Part shown: positions 1 through 5,505 of the stretch, piece by piece
How positions within the stretch are numbered: position 1 is the first letter of the stretch
Layout of the letters: the number at the start of each line of letters is the position of its first letter
Assembly: GCA_945861845.1 (NCBI GenBank)
Contig: CAMAWS010000191.1
Span: 1-6,604, forward strand
From: Candidatus Sulfopaludibacter sp. SbA3
GTDB lineage: Bacteria; Acidobacteriota; Terriglobia; 20CM-2-55-15
Length of the DNA: 6,604 bases
Direction: 5' to 3'
The notes under the pieces: generated by a model
What the model was told of the DNA's origin: nothing
Databases searched by the model: none
What the model saw: the letters and a program-made list of their open reading frames with translations, nothing else
Translations under genes and position numbers: made by a program

Positions 1-120
1 TTGAATACCATCCACAACCTGTTTTTCTACATTGACACTGTCCGCAAAATGAGGCAGTTTATCGAGCTTCACCGCTTTGACGAACTTCTAATAGATACAA
101 GGAGAACCCCGGTCCAGTGA
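1..120 (+). CDS. tgt: tRNA-guanine transglycosylase (queuine tRNA-ribosyltransferase), C-terminal fragment
   Basis: Frame 1 is open from the window edge to a TGA at 118-120 and gives the last 39 residues of a protein. It contains LNTIHNLFFYIDTVRKMRQF, which matches the conserved C-terminal helix of bacterial Tgt (E. coli-type NTIHNL.YY...M...R.AI), followed by an FDEL stretch where the family has F..F. Tgt exchanges guanine for the queuosine precursor preQ1 at the wobble position of GUN-anticodon tRNAs in the cytoplasm. The catalytic and zinc-binding regions lie upstream, outside the window. The gene overlaps yajC by four bases (GTGA), and tgt-yajC-secD-secF is a widespread bacterial gene order, which supports the assignment. 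The start is not visible, so the entry is partial at its 5' end. The tail after FDEL is not diagnostic. Confidence 0.85.
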   Translation: MNTIHNLFFYIDTVRKMRQFIELHRFDELLIDTRRTPVQ

Positions 121-410
121 TGTTGCAGCAGGCCCAGCAACCGGGCGGCATTGTTGCCTTCTTACCGCTCATTTTTATTCTCGCTATCTTCTATCTGATC
201 GTGTTCTTGCCGGCCCGGCGCCGGCAGAAGAAGCTGCAGAATATGGTGGAGAACCTCAAGTCGGGCGATAAGGTCGTCACGCAGGGGGGGATTTACGGTA
301 CGATTGTCGGATTGAGAGGGGATCGGATTCAGCTCCGTATAGCCGAGAACGTGAAGATCGACATGTCTCGAAACGCCGTCACGGCGTTGCAGAATCCCGA
401 GGAAGAATAG
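117..410 (+). CDS. yajC: Sec translocon accessory protein YajC
   Basis: A 97-residue single-pass inner-membrane protein, close to the usual 85-115 residues of the family. Residues 11-32 form one hydrophobic segment ending in the hallmark FLPARRRQKK, with basic residues on the cytoplasmic side. A small soluble domain follows with the YajC signature LKSGDKVVTQGGIYGTIVGL (about 48-67). YajC associates with SecD and SecF in the holotranslocon; its own contribution is modest and usually not essential. The start is ambiguous by one codon: GTG at 117 gives a classic four-base GTGA overlap with the tgt stop, and ATG at 120 gives a TGATG overlap. The AAGGAG at 99-104 lies 12 nt from GTG and 15 nt from ATG, so I chose GTG, with low certainty on that point. 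Translation is probably coupled to tgt. The family call is firm. Confidence 0.93.
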   Translation: MMLQQAQQPGGIVAFLPLIFILAIFYLIVFLPARRRQKKLQNMVENLKSGDKVVTQGGIYGTIVGLRGDRIQLRIAENVKIDMSRNAVTALQNPEEE

Positions 411-422
411 AAATCTCGGAGC

Positions 423-447
423 ATGAGCGGCTGCGAATGCAAGCCCG
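423..447 (+). repeat. 25-nt direct repeat, copy 1 (yajC-secD gap)
   Basis: The 25 bases from 423 to 447, starting ATGAGCGGCTGCGAATG, are repeated without mismatch at 470-494, with a 47-nt period. The copy contains GGCTGCG (429-435), which is perfectly complementary to CGCAGCC at 454-460. CCC (444-446) and GGG (451-453) can stack inside that stem around a GATA tetraloop. It also opens a 16-codon frame (ATG 423, TGA 471-473), which I do not regard as a gene. It may belong to a dispersed GC-rich intergenic repeat family; that is inference. Confidence 0.8.
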
Positions 448-482
448 ATAGGGCGCAGCCATCAAGGAGATGAGCGGCTGCG
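429..482 (+). other. Potentially competing stem-loops upstream of secD
   Basis: Three arms are seen in order: GGCTGCG (429-435), CGCAGCC (454-460) and GGCTGCG (476-482). Arms 1 and 2 form a 7-bp stem extended on its inner side by CCC/GGG around GATA. Arms 2 and 3 form a 7-bp stem with a 15-nt loop. Only one can exist at a time in the transcript. There is no T-run, so this is not a Rho-independent terminator. Possible roles are mRNA processing, control of the yajC/secD expression ratio, or simply a repeat without function. The pairing is visible; any role is inference. Confidence 0.45.
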
Positions 483-494
483 AATGCAAGCCCG
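470..494 (+). repeat. 25-nt direct repeat, copy 2 (yajC-secD gap)
   Basis: This is the exact second copy of the unit at 423-447. Its GGCTGCG (476-482) is complementary to the same CGCAGCC (454-460) that can pair with copy 1, so the middle arm has two mutually exclusive partners. Downstream, GCGC at 495-498 can pair with GCGC at 516-519. An AAGGAG (464-469) abuts the ATG at 470 with no spacer, so it is not a normal ribosome binding site for the 19-codon frame that starts there and ends with TAG at 527-529. Confidence 0.8.
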
Positions 495-561
495 GCGCGA
501 AGCGTGGAAGCGATAGCGCGAAACACTAGGCACAGGGCATAGCGGCCAGGAAACTGAGCAT

Positions 562-2208
562 ATGAAAAAAAGAATTCGCACACGATTGTTGATCACTGTA
601 GGTGTTGCAGCGCTAGCGGTGTTTCTATTCGCAGGTTTTCCTCCGTCGCTGGCGAAAATGAGAGAGAAAATCAAGCTCGGGTTGGATCTCCGGGGCGGCA
701 CCCACTTGGTGCTGCAGGTCGTTACCGACGACGCAATCCGGTCCGAGACGGATCAGGCAATCGAGCGGATGCGTGGTGTCCTTCAGAGCGAGAATATAGT
801 TTTCCGCCAGCTCACCAGGGCGCAAACTGACCAGTTCACGGCCGTTGGAGTGGATCCCGCCAAAGATGCCGACGTTCGCCGACTTTTGAGCGGAGGTTTC
901 ACGGATTGGGACCTGGTGTCTACAGCGGGCGAAGTGCCGAATACTTACACCATGCGGTTGAAGTCGGCAACGACGCAGCTTTACAGGCAGCAGGCTGTCG
1001 ATCAAGCGATCAACACGATTCGCAATCGTATTGACGAATTCGGAGTTGGCGAAATCAACATCCAAAAGCAGGGTGGCGCCGGAGAGGACGAGATTGTGGT
1101 CCAGCTGCCAGGCGTCGATGACCCGGCTCGCGTAAAGGGCATCATGCAGTCGACGGCTCTGCTGGAGCTCAAAATTGTGCAGGCCGGCCCGTTTGCCAGC
1201 CAGGACGCGGCCGTTCAGAACTACGGCGGTGTGGTTCCAGCCAATGTCGAAATCCTTCCATCTGTCGAACGCGATGCTACTGCTCCTGCGGCAGCAAATA
1301 TGTATTATGCCGTTGATCGCGTGGCGGCCGTCACTGGACGCGATTTGAAGGGCGCATTTCCATCGCGAGACGAGAATGGCCGGCCGGCAGTGAGTTTCAA
1401 CCTGAATGCCGATGGCGCCCTGCGCTTTGGCAGGACTACTGAGACCAACATCGGGAAACAGCTCGCGATTGTTCTGGATGGCCGCATCCAGTCGGCGCCC
1501 ACCATCAATGACCGGATTACGGATTCCGGTGTCATCAGCGGAGGCCTTACGGGATTTGCGCCTCAAGTTGCGCAGGACCTGGCTTTGGTCTTGCGATCGG
1601 GCGCGCTACCCGCATCAATAAATTATCTGGAAGAGCAGGTCGTTGGGCCATCGCTTGGCGCGGATTCAATTCGTAAGGGAGTCGTGGCTTCGATTGCCGC
1701 GTTGATATCGGTCGTTATTCTCGTGCTCTTCTATTACAGGTTCTCTGGGATCAATGCGACCGTTGCAATGGTACTGAATCTTCTCATTCTCCTTGGGGCC
1801 ATGGCCTATTTTGGTGCGGCGCTGACTCTCCCAGGCATTGCCGGCGTCATTCTTACCATTGGTATGGGTATCGATTCGAACGTGCTCATATTCGAGCGCA
1901 TTCGTGAAGAAATGAGGGCCGGTAAAACGCCCATTTCGGCGGTAACGACGAGCTTTCAGCGCGTATTCATCACGCTGGTCGATACGCATCTGGCCGCACT
2001 GATATCGGCAACCTTCTTATTCCTGTTCGGAACAGGTCCGGTAAAAGGCTTCGCCGTAACTCTCATGATTGGTCTGGTTTCGAACATGTTCACCTCGGTA
2101 TTTGTTTCGAGGACTTTGTTCGAATTGGTGCTTTCAAGAAAAGATCGTGCTGAAGCGCTCAGGATTTACATCCTTGGGGAACAAGACTATTCACTTCGGT
2201 GTCTATAG
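562..2208 (+). CDS. secD: Protein translocase subunit SecD
   Basis: SecD is the larger half of the SecDF RND-like membrane complex, which uses the proton gradient to complete export of proteins through SecYEG. The 548 residues show an N-terminal membrane helix (about 8-30), the DLRGG motif (42-46), a large periplasmic P1 region (about 50-350) containing NTIRNRIDEFGV and LAIVLDGRIQSAPTI (301-315), and five further membrane segments (about 373-524). GMGIDSNVLIFERI (434-447) carries the conserved transport aspartate D438. FGTGPVKGFAVTL (489-501) is typical. At 474-476 the sequence is DTH where E. coli has DAN, which I recall as usual in Acidobacteriota. The start is the ATG at 562; its ribosome site is weak (CAGGAA, about 547-552). 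The protein reaches AEALRI (530-535), where most SecD proteins end as AEALSI, but continues for 13 unusual residues. secF follows after 14 nt and is presumably co-transcribed. Confidence 0.97.
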   Translation: MKKRIRTRLLITVGVAALAVFLFAGFPPSLAKMREKIKLGLDLRGGTHLVLQVVTDDAIRSETDQAIERMRGVLQSENIVFRQLTRAQTDQFTAVGVDPAKDADVRRLLSGGFTDWDLVSTAGEVPNTYTMRLKSATTQLYRQQAVDQAINTIRNRIDEFGVGEINIQKQGGAGEDEIVVQLPGVDDPARVKGIMQSTALLELKIVQAGPFASQDAAVQNYGGVVPANVEILPSVERDATAPAAANMYYAVDRVAAVTGRDLKGAFPSRDENGRPAVSFNLNADGALRFGRTTETNIGKQLAIVLDGRIQSAPTINDRITDSGVISGGLTGFAPQVAQDLALVLRSGALPASINYLEEQVVGPSLGADSIRKGVVASIAALISVVILVLFYYRFSGINATVAMVLNLLILLGAMAYFGAALTLPGIAGVILTIGMGIDSNVLIFERIREEMRAGKTPISAVTTSFQRVFITLVDTHLAALISATFLFLFGTGPVKGFAVTLMIGLVSNMFTSVFVSRTLFELVLSRKDRAEALRIYILGEQDYSLRCL

Positions 2209-2222
2209 TCAGGTAAATCGGA

Positions 2223-3185
2223 ATGGTTCAATTATTTAAAAACATTCATGTAGATTGGCTCGGTAAACGGAAATTGTTTCTCGGTATATCGGCTTCGCTG
2301 ATCCTCCTTGGGGCGATCTCGCTGCTGAGTCGCGGGCAGTTCCGTTACGGGGTCGATTTCAAGGGCGGCACGCTCGTATACGTCCAATTTAAGGAACCCG
2401 TAACTGTTGACACCGTCCGGCAGGTACTGCGCGACAACGGTGCCCCGAGCAGCCAGATTCAGGAATTGCGGGGTGCGGGTCTTGATAACAATTTTCTGAT
2501 CGAGTTCGAAGGTGAAGCCGACGCTACCGACGCAAGTCTTGGACGGGAAATTATCAATAGCGCATTACAAAAAGGTTTTCCCGGAAAATACGATGTCCTG
2601 AAGGCCGACTCGGTCGGTCCAAAAGTAGGTGCCGACCTCAGACGCCAGGCAATTTTCGCGACTCTGTATGCCCTTGGCGGAATTCTGATCTACATCGCGT
2701 TCCGATTTGAATGGATATATGGAGCGGCTGCGGTTTTCGCGGTATTTCACGATGCCCTCGTAACGCTCGGCGCCTTCTCGTTGTTTGATCGCGAGATCAA
2801 CCTGACTGTGATTGCGGCTCTCCTGACTCTCGTTGGTTATTCGGTTAACGACACGATTGTGATTTTCGATCGCGTGCGCGAAAACCTGAAAGTTCGCCGG
2901 CGGGACGACATGGAATCGGTGCTCAACGAGGCCATCAACCAGACGTTCGGCCGCACGGTCCTGACAGCCATTGCGACTTTTGTGGCCGTCCTGGCCTTGT
3001 TCCTGTTCGGCGGCGAAATCATCAACAATTTCGCCTTCACCCTTGTTATCGGTGTAATCGTCGGAGCGTACTCGACCGTCGCAATCGCGTCTCCGCTGGT
3101 GTTGATTTACTCGAGGCGGGGAAGCCGGGGTATCGTCCAGCCAGTGGTCCCGGCGAAGGTTGCTCGATCCGTGAAAGTGAAGTAG
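2223..3185 (+). CDS. secF: Protein translocase subunit SecF
   Basis: SecF is the smaller partner of SecD in the proton-driven SecDF complex of the inner membrane. The 320 residues match the usual length of 300-330. A first membrane helix (about 17-36) is followed by GVDFKGGT (43-50), the SecF counterpart of the SecD DLRGG motif, and a short periplasmic P4 domain (about 50-130). VGPKVGADLRRQA (131-143) leads into five membrane segments (about 141-160, 166-187, 192-216, 244-263, 266-297). Key motifs are FHDALVTLG (175-183), VGYSVNDTIVIFDRVREN (204-221) with D210 in the proton-relay position, and TFGRTVLTA (241-249). The tail after 298 is basic and cytoplasmic. The start ATG at 2223 has an AGG core (2211-2213) at suitable spacing. 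No clear terminator follows; the next strong signal is a promoter only 20 nt downstream. Confidence 0.97.
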   Translation: MVQLFKNIHVDWLGKRKLFLGISASLILLGAISLLSRGQFRYGVDFKGGTLVYVQFKEPVTVDTVRQVLRDNGAPSSQIQELRGAGLDNNFLIEFEGEADATDASLGREIINSALQKGFPGKYDVLKADSVGPKVGADLRRQAIFATLYALGGILIYIAFRFEWIYGAAAVFAVFHDALVTLGAFSLFDREINLTVIAALLTLVGYSVNDTIVIFDRVRENLKVRRRDDMESVLNEAINQTFGRTVLTAIATFVAVLALFLFGGEIINNFAFTLVIGVIVGAYSTVAIASPLVLIYSRRGSRGIVQPVVPAKVARSVKVK

Positions 3186-3205
3186 TTTCGGTGAAAAACA
3201 GGCGG

Positions 3206-3234
3206 TTGACATCCAGGCAGTGCATTGATATAAG
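3206..3234 (+). promoter_or_regulatory. Strong sigma70-type promoter for the tonB operon
   Basis: A perfect -35 box TTGACA (3206-3211) is followed by exactly 17 nt and a -10 box TATAAG (3229-3234, five of six consensus bases). TG at 3226-3227, one base before the -10 box, makes it an extended -10. Transcription would start near 3241, about 200 nt upstream of the tonB start codon. The promoter lies directly after the secF stop, so tonB-exbB-exbD-exbD probably forms a transcription unit separate from, or overlapping, the Sec unit. The boxes are seen directly; activity is inferred. I see no Fur-box-like palindrome nearby. Confidence 0.75.
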
Positions 3235-3240
3235 GTTCGA

Positions 3241-3442
3241 TCCTGTTTACAAGCGCCTGCCTTGCTTTAATGTTTAAAGAGGAAGAATCAGCTTCGAGGA
3301 GTCGGCATATTTTATGGGTTTCCGCTCAGTGCCGGCATATGACTTCGTCGATGATTTATTGAGAAAGTCCTGACAGGTTTGGCGTAGGGCCCAGCGATGG
3401 AGCTTTTCGCCATGCAGGAAGTTTGAAGGGAGGTTGAACCTT
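3241..3442 (+). other. Long untranslated leader of tonB, no convincing gene
   Basis: About 200 nt lie between the predicted transcription start and the tonB start codon. They contain a perfect inverted repeat CTTTAA-TGT-TTAAAG (3265-3279) and two copies of CGGCATAT about 30 nt apart. Two tiny frames occur: 30 codons from the ATG at 3270 and 9 codons from the ATG at 3397. Neither has a good ribosome site, so I do not call them genes. No riboswitch family is recognisable by eye. The length suggests post-transcriptional control but does not show it. Confidence 0.4.
3428..3433 (+). promoter_or_regulatory. Shine-Dalgarno site that fixes the tonB start
   Basis: GGGAGG ends immediately before an in-frame TTG at 3434 and 9 nt before the ATG at 3443. 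The TTG has no spacer and cannot use this site, so translation should begin at the ATG. This removes three residues (MNL) from the longest possible reading frame. Confidence 0.8.
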
Positions 3443-4198
3443 ATGTTCGAGGATTCTTTGATCGAGTCCGGCGGACAGGCTAGGACGAAGAAGAGCGCAA
3501 CGGTGGTGATCTCAACTGTGATTCACGCGTTGATCATCGGCGTCATGATTTTGATTCCGTTGCTCAATTACTCGCAGCTGGAAGCAGGCACGTTGCTGAC
3601 GTTCTTGGTCGCGCCACCACCACCGCCACCGCCGCCACCGCCACCACCAACTGAAGTTGCGCCAGTCCAGCAAGTGGTGGTGAGAGAAGTGCAAATCGAT
3701 CCCGGATCACTGGTCGCCCCGACCGAAATTCCGAAGGAAATCGCGATCATTCGCGACGAAGGACCACCACCGTCCGTAGGCGTAGTCGGAGGAACAAACC
3801 GCTCTGGAGTGCTCGCTGGAGTGCTGGGAGGCGTTTTGAAGGCGCAGGATGATGCGGCGCCACCGCCGCCACCGCCGCCGCCGCCGCCACCGCCACCGCC
3901 ACCGCCACCACAACGCGTCCGCGTTGGAGGAAACGTTCAGCAGGCAAACTTAGTAAATCAGGTGAAGCCTGTTTATCCGCCGCTCGCCAGGCAGGCGCGC
4001 ATTCAAGGCGTCGTGGTTCTGGAAGCCGTTATTAGCAAAACAGGAGCCGTCGATAACCTGAAAGTCATCACCGGCCATCCGCTATTGATTAACGCTGCAA
4101 TGGACGCCGTGAAGCAATGGGTATATAAGCCGACGATGTTGAATAACGAACCCGTGGAAGTCGTAACGACTATTACTGTGAATTTCGCGTTCCAATAG
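3443..4198 (+). CDS. tonB: TonB-family energy transducer with two polyproline tracts
   Basis: TonB carries energy from an ExbB-ExbD motor in the inner membrane across the periplasm to outer-membrane receptors. The 251 residues comprise a short cytoplasmic N-terminus (MFEDSLIESGG), one membrane helix (about 19-41), a periplasmic linker and a C-terminal TonB domain (about 165-251). The helix has S24 and H28 with the same four-residue spacing as the S16/H20 pair of E. coli TonB, the histidine being needed for energy coupling there. The linker holds 12 consecutive prolines (58-69), a glycine-rich stretch (about 112-131) and 17 consecutive prolines (140-156). The C-terminal domain contains VYPPLARQARIQGVVVLEAV (177-196) with the YP motif, then GHPLL and VKQWVYKPT. 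The ATG at 3443 is chosen for its correctly spaced GGGAGG. TolA-like roles cannot be excluded, but the C-terminal domain is clearly of the TonB type. Confidence 0.93.
   Translation: MFEDSLIESGGQARTKKSATVVISTVIHALIIGVMILIPLLNYSQLEAGTLLTFLVAPPPPPPPPPPPPTEVAPVQQVVVREVQIDPGSLVAPTEIPKEIAIIRDEGPPPSVGVVGGTNRSGVLAGVLGGVLKAQDDAAPPPPPPPPPPPPPPPPPQRVRVGGNVQQANLVNQVKPVYPPLARQARIQGVVVLEAVISKTGAVDNLKVITGHPLLINAAMDAVKQWVYKPTMLNNEPVEVVTTITVNFAFQ
3614..3649 (+). repeat. CCN tandem repeat coding 12 prolines in TonB
   Basis: Twelve consecutive proline codons, only CCA and CCG in irregular order, encode residues 58-69 just outside the membrane helix. The mixed codons suggest selection for the protein sequence rather than a recent slippage expansion. 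A run like this normally needs elongation factor P to avoid ribosome stalling (family knowledge). Confidence 0.95.
3860..3910 (+). repeat. CCN tandem repeat coding 17 prolines in TonB
   Basis: Seventeen consecutive CCA/CCG codons encode residues 140-156, directly before the C-terminal domain. The tract probably forms an extended polyproline-II rod that helps span the periplasm. It contains a five-codon pure CCG run, the likeliest place for length variation between strains. Confidence 0.95.
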
Positions 4199-4249
4199 AG
4201 AGCGCACCAGCGAAATATTAGCAAAACACTTAACATTCAGGCTTCCCCT

Positions 4250-4312
4250 CCGGCCGCAAGGCTGAGCCCCGTGGCCGGTGAGGAGCCGAAAAATTTCACC
4301 CTGTGAGACAGG
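4250..4312 (+). other. Stem-loops in the tonB-exbB intercistronic gap
   Basis: CCGGCC (4250-4255) pairs with GGCCGG (4273-4278) around a 17-nt loop, and weaker outer pairs can lengthen the stem. A second hairpin, CCTGT-GAG-ACAGG (4300-4312), is perfect and lies just before the exbB ribosome site. Neither is followed by a T-run, so read-through to exbB is expected. They may stabilise or mark a processing point in the transcript, allowing different amounts of TonB and ExbB; this is inference. Confidence 0.4.
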
Positions 4313-4319
4313 AACTTTT

Positions 4320-4325
4320 AGGAGG
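4320..4325 (+). promoter_or_regulatory. Consensus Shine-Dalgarno site that fixes the exbB start
   Basis: AGGAGG lies 11 nt before the ATG at 4337 but only 2 nt before an in-frame TTG at 4328. The ATG is therefore the supported start. The strength of this site, compared with the weak one before the next gene, fits the need for an excess of ExbB over its partners. Confidence 0.8.
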
Positions 4326-4336
4326 ATTTGGATTTT

Positions 4337-5059
4337 ATGCTTTTCTTTAAACTGAACTTTCTTGGAATGTTGCTCCTGCAGGAGGTCGGTTTCGATCTCC
4401 GCTCGATGTGGGCGCAGATGGGATTCGCCGCCAAGGCGGTCGTCGTCCTTCTTGCCGTAATGTCTGCATGGTCCATCGGAGTAATGATTGACCGTTATAT
4501 CGCCTTCAGCCAGGCTCGCAAGCAGTCGCGCGAGTTTGCTCCCGCGGTCGCCGGATGCTTGAAGGAAGGGAAGATCGACGAAGCCATCAGCGTGGCCGAG
4601 CAAAACAAGCGCAGCCATTTGGCCAAGGTAGTGGAAGCCGGTCTTCAGGAATTCCGCGCGCATGGCGTTTCCCACGAACTGGCCGGGGAGACGATTGAAT
4701 CCTCCCGCCGCGCATGCGAGCGCGCTGAAGCTATCGTGAACGCTGAATTGAAGCGCGGCCTTTCGGGTCTTGCGACAATCGGTGCGACCGCTCCTTTCGT
4801 CGGCCTGTTTGGCACGACAGTCGGAATCATCAACGCTTTCGCCGGCATGTCATCTGAAAAGACAGCTGGTCTGTCGGCTGTGGCAGGCGGAATCTCGGAA
4901 GCTCTGCTTACTACCGCTTTCGGTTTGTTCGTGGCCGTTCCCGCAGTGTGGGCCTACAACTGGTTCACCAACAAGGTAGAAGCATTCTCAATTGAGATGA
5001 CCAACTCTTCATCCGAGCTGATTGATTACTTCATCAAGCAGCGCGGCGGAAAGAAGTAA
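4337..5059 (+). CDS. exbB: ExbB/TolQ/MotA-family proton channel protein
   Basis: This is the inner-membrane scaffold of the TonB energising motor; ExbB pentamers surround an ExbD dimer and conduct protons. The 240 residues show three membrane helices (about 30-52, 145-168 and 188-208). The cytoplasmic loop between the first two (about 53-144) contains the helical RKQSREFAPAVAG and HLAKVVEAGLQEF stretches. The family core, LSGLATIGATAPFVGLFGTT (142-161) followed by VGIINAF (162-168), is complete, and GGISEALLTTAFGLFVAVP (184-202) forms the third helix with the conserved pore-facing threonines. SSSELIDYF (224-232) is a cytoplasmic tail I recall from Acidobacteriota homologues. The strong AGGAGG supports the ATG at 4337; an internal ATG at 4367 is possible but less well placed. 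TolQ is a close relative, but pairing with tonB and exbD favours ExbB. Confidence 0.93.
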   Translation: MLFFKLNFLGMLLLQEVGFDLRSMWAQMGFAAKAVVVLLAVMSAWSIGVMIDRYIAFSQARKQSREFAPAVAGCLKEGKIDEAISVAEQNKRSHLAKVVEAGLQEFRAHGVSHELAGETIESSRRACERAEAIVNAELKRGLSGLATIGATAPFVGLFGTTVGIINAFAGMSSEKTAGLSAVAGGISEALLTTAFGLFVAVPAVWAYNWFTNKVEAFSIEMTNSSSELIDYFIKQRGGKK

Positions 5060-5062
5060 GCC

Positions 5063-5497
5063 ATGAGTATGAGCGGCGGCGGAGGCCGCGGCGAAATCTC
5101 CTCCGAAATCAACGTAACACCGATGGCAGACGTTATGCTCGTTCTGCTGATCATCTTCATGGTGGTCACTCCGATGCTGCAGAAGGGCGCCACTGTAGAA
5201 ATGGCCAAAACCGCAAATCCAATCGATATGAAAGAGGCCGATCGTGACGACGCCGTTTTGATTGCGGTCACGCGCGACGGAAACTACTTTCTGGGGTTGG
5301 ATCGCATGACCTTGGAAGAGATTAACAGGAAGGTCGGGGACATGGTGTCCAGCCGGCTTGATAAGACTGTTTATGTGAAGAGTGATTTCCGGGCGAAGTA
5401 TGGCAGCGTCGTTCAGGTTGTCGATACCATTCGGAGTGCCGGCGTTGACAGAATTGGTCTTTTAACTGAACGTCTCGACGATGCGGTCCGGCAGTAG
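5063..5497 (+). CDS. exbD: ExbD/TolR-family biopolymer transport protein, first copy
   Basis: ExbD lies in the pore of the ExbB ring; a membrane aspartate carries the proton and the periplasmic domain engages TonB. The 144 residues have a glycine-rich cytoplasmic start (SGGGGRG), the family motif INVTPMADVMLVLLIIFMVV (16-35) with the essential D23, and a periplasmic domain (about 55-144) ending in SAGVDRIGLLTERLDD. Length is typical (130-150). The start ATG lies 3 nt after the exbB stop, with only a purine-rich stretch (GGAAAG, 5048-5053) as ribosome site, so translation is probably coupled to exbB. An in-frame ATG at 5069 is an alternative start. It differs clearly from the second ExbD downstream: it has no proline linker and an NPIDMKEADRDDA segment after the helix. 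A TolR role is possible, but the context favours Ton. Confidence 0.92.
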   Translation: MSMSGGGGRGEISSEINVTPMADVMLVLLIIFMVVTPMLQKGATVEMAKTANPIDMKEADRDDAVLIAVTRDGNYFLGLDRMTLEEINRKVGDMVSSRLDKTVYVKSDFRAKYGSVVQVVDTIRSAGVDRIGLLTERLDDAVRQ

Positions 5498-5505
5498 GAG
5501 GCTAC

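Noticed and set aside
625..1566. A 313-codon open frame on the minus strand across secD
   Set aside because: It lies wholly opposite the well-supported secD, has no recognisable domain or membrane pattern, and is the expected antisense shadow of a GC-rich coding region.
1978..1992. SecD DTH in place of DAN as a possible loss of a key residue
   Set aside because: The proton-relay aspartate is D438 in the preceding conserved motif and is intact; the substitution is one I recall from other Acidobacteriota SecD proteins.
2565..3212. A 215-codon open frame on the minus strand across secF
   Set aside because: It lies antisense to the conserved membrane domain of SecF, its composition is rich in Asn, Arg and Asp with no family signature, and its start falls in the promoter region of tonB.
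3270..3362. A 30-codon frame in the tonB leader
   Set aside because: There is no ribosome binding site before the ATG at 3270, and the peptide has no hydrophobic or repeated feature.
3186..3442. Iron-responsive Fur operator near the tonB promoter
   Set aside because: No GATAATGATAATCATTATC-like palindrome could be found at or near the -35 and -10 boxes.
3512..3947. Minus-strand frames rich in Trp/Arg, Gly or Val/Ala opposite tonB
   Set aside because: They are low-complexity translations of the reverse complement of the polyproline codons, not genes.
4250..4278. Possible Rho-independent terminator after tonB
   Set aside because: The stem has a long 17-nt loop and is followed by GCCGAAAAATTT rather than a T-run, and exbB must be expressed downstream.
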